NCBI GenBank assembly: GCA_021788685.1
Contig: JAJYKH010000017.1
Location: 1-17,871, forward strand
Length of the DNA stretch: 17,871 bases
Reading direction: 5' to 3'
Source: Deltaproteobacteria bacterium
Lineage (GTDB): Bacteria; Desulfobacterota; Desulfobulbia; Desulfobulbales; UBA5123
Part shown: positions 12,653 through 17,871 of the stretch, piece after piece
Layout: each line of letters starts with the position of its first letter
Position numbering within the stretch: position 1 is the stretch's first letter
Program-made: the position numbers and the translations under genes
Notes under the pieces: model-generated
What the model saw: the letters and a program-made list of their open reading frames with translations, nothing else
The model's database searches: none
What the model was told of the DNA's origin: nothing

Positions 12653-14751
12653 GCGCGCCCCCTGCGGCAAGGGAGCCCGGAAGCGGGCAGCCGGCGTTCC
12701 CTGCCAGGCTGCTCGTGGTGGACGATGAAGAGGCCATCGCCCGGATCTTCCGCCGCCGGTTCGAGAAAATGGGCTGGGAGACCATTACCGCCACCAGCGG
12801 CGAGGAGGCCCTTTCCATTCTGGAAACATCCCCGATCGACCTTCTCCTCACCGATATCACCATGCCGCAGATGAACGGCATCGAGCTCATGCGCAAGGCC
12901 CTGGCGCTGCGGCCCGATCTCCAGTGCATCGTGATGACCGGTTTCGGCCAGATCGAAACGGCCGTGGAAGCGATGCGCCTGGGGGCGATCAACTATTTCA
13001 GCAAGCCGATCGACTTTGAATCGCTGGTGGTGGCCATCAGCAACGGCTTGGAAAAGAAGCGGCTGCAGGCGGAGCTCGCCCGGGAGCGGCAGTCCCTGCA
13101 GCGGGCCAACCGGGAGCTGGCCCTCGAAGTGAGCAAGAACAAGATGATCCTGGACGCCGCCGGCGACGGGATCATCGGCTTCGACGAAGCCGACCGGGTC
13201 ACCTTCGCCAACCCGGCCGCCTGCCGGATGCTCGGCTGGGAAGCGGACGGGCTCATGGGACAATCCCTCTCTTCCGTCCTGGAGGAAGCGGGAGCTTCCG
13301 CGGGGGAGGGCGGCAAAGAGGCGGCCGAGGCGGTCTGCCGCCACCGGCAGGGCCATTGCTTCCCGGTGGAATACGTCCTTTCTCCCATGGCCGAGAACGG
13401 CCGGAGGATCGGCTCCGTCCTCGTCTTCAGCGACATCGCCGAGCGACGGCAGGCGGAGCGGAACCTGCTGGCCCATCTCGATTTCCTGCAGGTGCTGCTC
13501 GATACCATCCCCACCCCGGTCTTCTACAAGGACACCGAAGGGATCTACCGCGGCTGCAATTCGGCTTTTGCCCGCTTCGTGGGCAAGACCGCGAAAGAGA
13601 TCATTGGCAAGGGGGTTTTCGATACCTTCCCCCGGACCAATGCCGAGCGCTATCACCAGGCCGACGCCGCCTTATTCGCCAGCCCGGGCAGCCAGGTGTA
13701 CGAGGCGCCGCTGCGGTACGCCGGCGGCAGCGAGCGGCAGGTGGTGTTTCACAAGGCCACCTTTACCGATCCGGACGGCAGGGTGGCGGGCCTGGTGGGC
13801 ATCATGCTCGACATCACCGAGCGCAAGCAGGCGGAAAGCGAGCTGCGGCTCTACCGTGACCGGTTGGAAAAGCTGGTGGCGGAGCGCACCGCCGAGCTGC
13901 AGAAGGCCAACGATCATCTGCGGCAGGAGATGCGCGAGCGCCAGCAGGCGGAGCAGGAGGCGGAAAGCCGGCGCCAGCAGCTCATCGAGGCGGACAAGCT
14001 CGTGTCCCTGGGGGTGCTGGTGGCCGGAGTCGCCCACGAGATCAACAATCCGAACACCTTCATCATGATGAACGCCCCCATTCTCCGGCGGGCCTGGGAA
14101 GACACGCAGCCGCTTCTGGACGGGCATCGGGAGCGCTGCGGCGATTTCCTCGTCTCGGGTCTGCCCTACTCGGAGATGCGCGGCCATATTCCCGAGCTGT
14201 TCTCGGGCATCACGGAAGGGGCGGAGCGGATCAAGCAGATCGTGCTGAGCCTCAAGGATTACGCCCGCAAAGATGTGGCCGATCTCAACCAGCACGTCCA
14301 GATCAACGAAGTATTGAAGGCCGCCCTTACCCTGCTCGCCAACGCCCTCAAGAAAGCCACCCATCGGCTCGAGGTGGCGTACGGCGAGGGGCTGCCTCCG
14401 GTCACCGGCAATTTCCAGCGCATCGAGCAGGTGCTGATCAACGTCATCCAGAACGCCTACCAGGCCCTGAGAGGGACCGACAAGGGAATCGCCATCGCCA
14501 GCATTTACGACCCCATACAGAGGGTGGTGACGGTCCGGGTTCAGGACGAGGGCTGCGGCATCCCGCCGAATCACCTCAAGCACATCAAAGACCCTTTCTT
14601 CACCACCAAGCGCGACAGCGGCGGCACCGGCCTGGGGCTGTAGATCTCGGCCGGAATCATGGAAGAGCACGGCGGCCTGCTCCTCTTCGATTCGATGGTG
14701 GGGAAGGGGACCACCGTCACCATCGTTTTTCCTGCCACCCAAGGGACCTGA
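12649..14751 (+). pseudogene. REC-PAS-PAS histidine kinase interrupted by an in-frame TAG in the G2 box
   Basis: As read to the TAG at 14641-14643 the product has 664 residues; past it the same frame continues for 35 codons to TGA at 14749-14751. Domains: receiver ~22-135 with Asp69 (LLTDITMPQMNG); PAS ~165-265 (AAGDGIIGFDEADRVTFANPA in part); PAS ~280-400 (TIPTPVFYKDTEGIYRG); coiled coil ~405-450; phosphoacceptor His463 in GVAHEINNP; N box Asn602; G1 DEGCG 633-637; F box FFTTKR; G2 GGTGLGL 658-664. The TAG falls right after GTGLGL, and the remaining frame reads ISAGIMEEHGGLLLF and then GTTVTIVFP, the normal end of a HATPase domain. So the gene was, or is, about 700 residues. One base change from a Ser or Tyr codon would explain it; a sequencing error is possible. 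It is translationally coupled to the regulator upstream. Confidence 0.85.
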
Positions 14752-14776
14752 GCCGCCAATTTTGATGATCTCGCAC
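14752..14776 (-). repeat. Dispersed intergenic repeat, copy C
   Basis: The minus strand reads GTGCGAGATCATCAAAATT then GGCGGC. It begins right after the kinase stop codon. It matches copy B with one difference over 19 nt, in inverted orientation, and shares the GGCGGC end with copies A and D. Confidence 0.55.
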
Positions 14777-14780
14777 AGTC

Positions 14781-14796
14781 GCCAAACCTGTTTGGC
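14781..14796. terminator. Palindromic hairpin after the kinase gene
   Basis: GCCAAAC (14781-14787), CT, GTTTGGC (14790-14796): perfect 7-bp arms. It lies 30 nt past the kinase stop and could end the regulator-kinase transcript, but no U-run follows. Confidence 0.4.
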
Positions 14797-14797
14797 T

Positions 14798-14877
14798 GTC
14801 ATTCCGGCGAAGGCCGAAATCGAGTATTTCCAAGTACATGCAACGTCACCGGACCCCGACCTGCGCCGGGGTGACGG
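14798..14877. repeat. Palindromic intergenic repeat, GTCATTCCGGCG...CGCCGGGGTGACG type
   Basis: The left end GTCATTCCGGCGAAGG and the right end CTGCGCCGGGGTGACG are imperfect inverted repeats with an internal arm of GTCACCGGACCCCGACC. This pattern resembles the widespread class of proteobacterial intergenic palindromes with GTCATTCC...GGTGACG ends. In RNA it would form one long hairpin. Confidence 0.5.
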
Positions 14878-15071
14878 CTTTCTGCGGCGCCATTAAGTTT
14901 TGTTGAGCCCTGTCAACGAGAATTGATGCAGGGGCCTTCATGGTCCGCTCCCCCCCGATTCCTGCATCGCACCGTCCGGCCTATTTCCTTCTTTCACGAT
15001 TTGGTGTGATCATGCGCCGTTGCGGTCCATCCGGACGACCATCCGGCGAAGATCTTCGAAACCGGTTCCAG

Positions 15072-15087
15072 TGGCACGCATCTTCCA
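15072..15087 (+). promoter_or_regulatory. Degenerate sigma54 -24/-12-like site
   Basis: TGGCAC, five bases, TTCCA. The -24 element is perfect but the -12 element lacks the essential GC. It lies 43 nt upstream of the REC-SpoIIE start. It is weak evidence and is listed because the regulator at 11264 is sigma54-dependent. Confidence 0.15.
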
Positions 15088-15129
15088 AAGGGAACAAGTC
15101 GTACCCCCGAACGCCAACTCCGAATCGTT

Positions 15130-16356
15130 ATGAACCCCACCCACATCCTGATCGCCGAAGACGAAAAGCATGCCCGGCTGACCTTGAGCCTGACCCTGCG
15201 GCAGGCCGGGTACCGGATCAGCGTGGCCGGGAACGGCAGGGAGGCCCTGGAGGCGATCACGGCCTCCACCCGCGGCCCCGAGCCGGTGGAGCTGCTCATT
15301 TCCGACATCCAGATGCCGGACCTCGACGGGCTCGGACTGATGGACGGGCTGCGGCAACGGGGCATTGCCATTCCGGTGATCGGCATCAGCGGGTTCGGGG
15401 ACAAAAACCTGCTGATGGAGCTGCTGCGGCGCGGCTGCCGGGACTACCTGGACAAGCCTTTCACCCCGGAGGAGGTGGTGGCGCGGGTGGCCAAGGTGCT
15501 GCGGCAGAGCGAGGCCGTCCGGGAAGGCGACGCGATCCGCTTCCGGCGACTTCGGAAAGACCGGCGGCGCATCCGGCGGCAGATCGACGATGACCGGGAG
15601 CGGTTCGAGGAGCTGCTCCGGCAATTCGATTCGGCGGTGGATGCCTACCGGGCGATCATGAACGGCAACACCCGATCCGACAAGCTGCCGCTCGCCTCCC
15701 GTCACCTGCCGCTGACCGGCCTGGGCGGCGATTATCTGGAGATCCGGGAGACCGAGGTCGGCTGCGACATTCTGCTCGCCGACGTGGGAGGGCACGATGT
15801 GGCCGCCTCGTTCAACGCGGTGCTCATCAAGACCTTTTTCGAGGAAAACTGCCGCAAGCTCATGGACCTGCAGACCTTCCTCCGGCTGCTCAACCTGCAC
15901 CTTTACGACCGGGGGCAGAAAGGACGGCCGATTGCGGCCCTCTTCCTGCGGCTCGATCTGGAGGGCGGGAAAGGCTACCTGGCGGCGGCCGGCAATCCGA
16001 TCCTGGTGGCCGCCGGGGCTGGCTGCCGCCCCCCCCGGGTGCTGCAGGCCGAAGGGAGCTCTCTTGGCGAGGTGGAGGAGATCGATTTTTCCATCCGCCA
16101 GTTTCCGCTGGCCCCAGGCGACCGGCATTTCATGTGCTCCGACGGGGTGGCCGCCGCCCTCGCCGCAGGTCACTCCGGTGGGGAAGGGGAAACCGCCGGG
16201 TTGAGCGATCTCGTCCGGGAGGCGGGGGGAAAACCGATCGCATTAGCAGTCCAGAACATCTGGGAAACCGTTCTGGCGTCCTGCGGCGAACAGCCTGCCG
16301 ACGACCTGACTCTTCTCGGTCTCGAAATCCCTGGAGAGAATGCTTGTTCCACGTAA
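15130..16356 (+). CDS. REC-SpoIIE/PP2C phosphatase (RsbU-like response regulator)
   Basis: The 408-residue protein has an N-terminal receiver domain (residues 5-125: AEDE 9-12, phosphoacceptor Asp59 in LISDIQMPDLDG, Lys in YLDKPF), a basic helical linker (~135-185), and a C-terminal SpoIIE-type PP2C phosphatase. The phosphatase metal ligands are visible as GGDY (Asp201), LADVGGHD (Asp218), CSDGV (Asp338) and DDLTLL (Asp391/Asp392). Such proteins dephosphorylate a STAS anti-anti-sigma factor when activated. The next gene is an RsbW-like kinase whose start overlaps it, giving the two enzymes of a partner switch. The ribosome binding site is poor; the start is fixed by the receiver domain. Phosphorylation may come from a kinase elsewhere, or the one at 12649. 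Confidence 0.92.
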   Translation: MNPTHILIAEDEKHARLTLSLTLRQAGYRISVAGNGREALEAITASTRGPEPVELLISDIQMPDLDGLGLMDGLRQRGIAIPVIGISGFGDKNLLMELLRRGCRDYLDKPFTPEEVVARVAKVLRQSEAVREGDAIRFRRLRKDRRRIRRQIDDDRERFEELLRQFDSAVDAYRAIMNGNTRSDKLPLASRHLPLTGLGGDYLEIRETEVGCDILLADVGGHDVAASFNAVLIKTFFEENCRKLMDLQTFLRLLNLHLYDRGQKGRPIAALFLRLDLEGGKGYLAAAGNPILVAAGAGCRPPRVLQAEGSSLGEVEEIDFSIRQFPLAPGDRHFMCSDGVAAALAAGHSGGEGETAGLSDLVREAGGKPIALAVQNIWETVLASCGEQPADDLTLLGLEIPGENACST

Positions 16357-16784
16357 AAGAAACGCCGAAAGCCATCCGGATCGAGCTCTCCTCGAAGGTG
16401 GACCATATCCAGAACGTGATTTGGGAAACCTGGGCCTTCCTGGAAAACCGCGGCTACGGTCCCTTTCTCGAGCTGAACATCGTTCTGCGGGAGCTGCTGC
16501 GGAATGCCATCGAGCACGGCAACCTCAACATCGATTCCCGCCGGGTCGTGGTCACCATCGAGATGGCGGCCGGTCCCCTGTGCCGGATCACGGTGGAGGA
16601 CGAGGGCGAAGGGTTCGCCCATGAGCGGCTCGGGCTGCCGGTTGAGGATCCGCGGCATGAGCGGCGGCGAGGGCTGGTGCTCATCCGTGAGCTGGCGGAG
16701 CGTCTGGAATTCAATCCCAAGGGCAACCGGGCCATCGTCCTTCTCCGTCCTGGCGGGAGCGATGCGGGGGGAAACGGGCGGTAA
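16344..16784 (+). CDS. RsbW-like serine/threonine-protein kinase / anti-sigma ATPase
   Basis: The 146-residue protein is a GHKL-fold ATPase of the anti-sigma-factor type. Its N box is LRELLRNAIEHGN (Glu50, Asn54, His58) and its G1 box VEDEGEGF (Asp86). The G2 region reads ERRRGLVLIRELAERLEF. It would phosphorylate a STAS partner or bind a sigma factor. There is no ATG near the true start: the only ATG in range (16340) is in another frame. TTG at 16344 is preferred because GGAGAG lies 5 nt before it and the family begins there; the next residues are FHVKETPKAIRIEL. It overlaps the upstream phosphatase gene by 13 nt, so they are coupled. No STAS gene is in the window. Confidence 0.85.
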   Translation: MFHVKETPKAIRIELSSKVDHIQNVIWETWAFLENRGYGPFLELNIVLRELLRNAIEHGNLNIDSRRVVVTIEMAAGPLCRITVEDEGEGFAHERLGLPVEDPRHERRRGLVLIRELAERLEFNPKGNRAIVLLRPGGSDAGGNGR

Positions 16785-16856
16785 CGGACAACCTGAGGGA
16801 GTTTCCGGGCGGCTGGGGATGGAAGCACGCTTATGTCCCTATCTTCTCCGTCCCGA

Positions 16857-16896
16857 GGTCCGGAGCTTGTTGCGGGATCATCGATTTTCGGCGGCC
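16857..16896 (+). repeat. Dispersed intergenic repeat, copy D
   Basis: GGTCCGGAGC (16857-16866), then TTGT, then TGCGGGATCATCGATTTTC and GGCGGCC. The first 10 bp recur exactly in copy E at 17132-17141, so D and E share a longer unit. A CTCCG/CGGAG inverted repeat precedes it. Confidence 0.5.
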
Positions 16897-16969
16897 AGCA
16901 GGCGCCGCCGGTCTCAGCGAGTGGCCGGGCACTGATGTCGGGTCAGAGCCGGGCTTTGTCTCTCCTCGC

Positions 16970-17009
16970 ACTGCCGGGGACGGCAACAGCCGTCCTCGGC
17001 AGTCTTTTT
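16970..17009 (+). terminator. Strong Rho-independent terminator
   Basis: ACTGCCGGGGACGGC (16970-16984), loop AACA, GCCGTCCTCGGCAGT (16989-17003): a 15-bp stem with one G-U pair, followed by CTTTTT. It ends plus-strand transcription about 185 nt after the RsbW-like gene. Confidence 0.93.
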
Positions 17010-17131
17010 CCAAGGAGCTCACCAGACCAGGCTTGAAGCCCCGGCTGGCTCCATGGCGCCTTGCCGGCCCGCGACGAACCGTCCTGCCGATGGTCCGAAG
17101 GTGAATATTGTGGTCTTTCCCCGCCCATGGT

Positions 17132-17157
17132 GGTCCGGAGCTGGTGCGAGATCACCA
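17132..17157 (+). repeat. Dispersed intergenic repeat, copy E
   Basis: GGTCCGGAGC, then TG, then GTGCGAGATCACCA. It is a direct repeat of copy D about 275 bp away, and lies just upstream of the nifU -35 box. The tail diverges from the other copies. Confidence 0.4.
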
Positions 17158-17164
17158 TCACTCG

Positions 17165-17193
17165 TTGTCAGGCTGTCGGCCCTGTGCTATAAA
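17165..17193 (+). promoter_or_regulatory. Sigma70-type promoter for nifU
   Basis: TTGTCA (17165-17170), 17-nt spacer, TATAAA (17188-17193); each box matches 5 of 6. The leader would be about 45 nt. Confidence 0.7.
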
Positions 17194-17245
17194 CAACAGG
17201 GTGGCAGGGGGGCGATGGAATTTTTCGGGCGAGGAGATTCGGCTC

Positions 17246-17467
17246 ATGCGGGATAAAGTGCAGGCGGCGCTCAACAAGATGAGGCCGATGTTGCAGAAGG
17301 ACGGCGGCGACGTGGTGCTGGTGAACGTGACCGATCAGGGCCTGGTGCAGGTGCAGCTGACCGGGGCCTGCAAGGGGTGCCCCATGTCGCAGATGACCCT
17401 GAAGAACGGCATCGAGAAGTTCCTCAAGAGCGAGGTGCCGGAAGTGAAGGGCGTGGAGTCGGTGTAG
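17246..17467 (+). CDS. NifU C-terminal-domain (Nfu-type) Fe-S scaffold protein
   Basis: The 73-residue protein consists only of the Nfu domain: VQAALNKMRPMLQKDGGDV near the N-terminus and GACKGCPMSQMTLKNGIE, with Cys42 and Cys45, which in dimers hold a 4Fe-4S cluster for delivery to apoproteins. This stand-alone size is common in bacteria. The frame is open upstream to 17108, but the ATG at 17246 is preferred: GAGGAG precedes it and the family starts with this sequence. It has its own promoter and faces rlmH. Confidence 0.94.
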   Translation: MRDKVQAALNKMRPMLQKDGGDVVLVNVTDQGLVQVQLTGACKGCPMSQMTLKNGIEKFLKSEVPEVKGVESV

Positions 17468-17524
17468 GGATTTTTTGATTTTCGGGTGCTGATACTAAAT
17501 TTCGCTTCAAAGATCAAAAATTCC
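17468..17524. terminator. A/T-rich inverted repeat between convergent nifU and rlmH
   Basis: GGATTTTTTGAT (17468-17479) and ATCAAAAATTCC (17513-17524) are complementary except one pair, with a 33-nt loop. It fills the gap between the two stops. The stem is A/T-rich, so it is a weak terminator at best. Confidence 0.35.
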
Positions 17525-17525
17525 T

Positions 17526-17871
17526 TCACTTGTGATAGCCCGTGCCCGCCCGGATGGTGAAGACCCGGTATAGCTGCTCTACAAGCAGCAGCCGGGCCAT
17601 GTCGTGGGTGAAGGTCATCCGGGAGAGGGAGAGGGACAGGTCGGCCCGGGCGACCAGCTTCGGGTCCAGGCCCACGGGACCGCCGATCAGAAACGAAACG
17701 CAGCGGTGCCCCGTCTCCTGCCAGCTCCCCACCATCCCGGCCAGATCCTCCGAGCTGACCTGCCGCCCTCCCGGGTCGAGGGCCACCATGAACGATGGCT
17801 GGCTCATTTTCGCCAGAAGCAGCTTCCCTTCCTCTTCCCTGATTTTTTCCTCGGCTTCCTGCGGCGACCAG
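17526..17871 (-). CDS. rlmH: 23S rRNA (pseudouridine-1915-N3)-methyltransferase, N-terminus beyond the window
   Basis: The frame runs from the right edge to the stop at 17526, giving the last 115 residues of about 155. It reads SPQEAEEKIREEEGKLLL near the edge, then the SPOUT-fold elements MVALDPGGRQVSSEDLA, VSFLIGGPVGLDP (SAM-binding GGxxG-like loop), LSLSRMTFTHDMARLLLVEQ and the conserved C-terminus YRVFTIRAGTGYHK. RlmH methylates pseudouridine 1915 in helix 69 of 23S rRNA. The internal ATG at 17807 is not the start, because conserved residues precede it. Confidence 0.95.
   Translation of the reverse strand, partial: WSPQEAEEKIREEEGKLLLAKMSQPSFMVALDPGGRQVSSEDLAGMVGSWQETGHRCVSFLIGGPVGLDPKLVARADLSLSLSRMTFTHDMARLLLVEQLYRVFTIRAGTGYHK

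Larger units (their letters stand above)
14752..15129. other. Intergenic region with palindromic repeats
   Basis: No gene is supported here. From left to right it holds dispersed-repeat copy C (14752-14776), a perfect short palindrome (14781-14796), an 80-nt palindromic element (14798-14877), a small inverted repeat GTTGA/TCAAC (14902-14917), and a degenerate -24/-12-like site (15072-15087) close to the start of the next gene. Confidence 0.6.
16785..17245. other. Intergenic region between the RsbW-like gene and nifU
   Basis: No gene is supported here. It contains copies D and E of the dispersed repeat, the strong terminator at 16970-17009, and the nifU promoter at 17165-17193. Confidence 0.6.

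Noticed and set aside
11225..13656. Minus-strand open frames of 481 and 396 codons antisense to the regulator and kinase
   Set aside because: The plus strand holds complete two-component genes; the antisense products have no recognisable domains.
14641..14643. TAG as pyrrolysine
   Set aside because: Pyrrolysine is restricted mainly to methylamine methyltransferases and pyl genes are not in view. The position in histidine kinases is not occupied by a special residue.
14940..15593. A plus-strand open frame overlapping the REC-SpoIIE gene in another frame
   Set aside because: The REC domain is clear in the frame starting at 15130; the alternative is an Arg/Pro/Gly-rich shadow.

Overview
The window is GC-rich and dense with genes. 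It looks like a chromosomal segment of a Desulfuromonadia / Geobacter-type deltaproteobacterium. This is inferred from the gene set: rpsF-rpsR-DUF2232, a Mn-dependent pyrophosphatase, multihaem cytochrome c, a 4Fe-4S/DUF3786 protein, many two-component proteins, and a selenocysteine-type recoding site. No phage, plasmid, CRISPR or rRNA/tRNA feature is visible.

Layout. 1-1874 (minus): mazG, then the ribosomal operon rpsF-rpsR-DUF2232 (DUF2232 runs off the left edge); the best promoter for rpsF overlaps the mazG stop codon. 2198-2860 (plus): a good sigma70 promoter, a long leader and a small AP2-like protein. 3010-4187 (minus): a single-domain response regulator and a phosphoglycolate-phosphatase-like HAD enzyme. 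4355-5439 (plus): promoter and ppaC, followed by three consecutive hairpins (5443-5541). 5572-8435 (minus): rarA, then a gene coupled to it by an ATGA overlap that I read as one 500-residue selenoprotein. It has a signal peptide, a UshA-like domain with a Cys-Gly-Sec motif, and four CxxCH haem sites. 8530-9849 (minus): a PhoU-DUF47 fusion with a strongly structured leader. 10097-10924 (minus): the 4Fe-4S/DUF3786 protein. 11264-14751 (plus): a sigma54-dependent response regulator overlapping a REC-PAS-PAS histidine kinase; the kinase has an in-frame amber codon in its ATP-binding domain. 15130-16784 (plus): a REC-SpoIIE phosphatase overlapping an RsbW-like ATPase. 17246-17467 (plus): a NifU C-terminal-type scaffold. 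17526-17871 (minus): rlmH, running off the right edge.

The main finding is the gene at 5572-7074. A standard gene caller would split it at the UGA at 6940-6942. The reading frame is open on both sides, the protein is homologous-looking across the UGA (CG-U-KSHQLGGLSKK), and an SECIS-type hairpin with a GGUCU loop lies exactly 18 nt after the UGA. The other notable items are the amber-interrupted kinase, a dispersed intergenic repeat with five copies in this window (core TGCGRGATCATC), and two large inverted-repeat structures upstream of the PhoU-DUF47 and DUF3786 genes.

How genes may work together: 11264-14751 is a likely phosphorelay pair, and 15130-16784 a partner-switching pair that lacks its STAS antagonist here. 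The selenoprotein is likely an exported redox protein. These roles are inferred from domain content; no experiment is implied.
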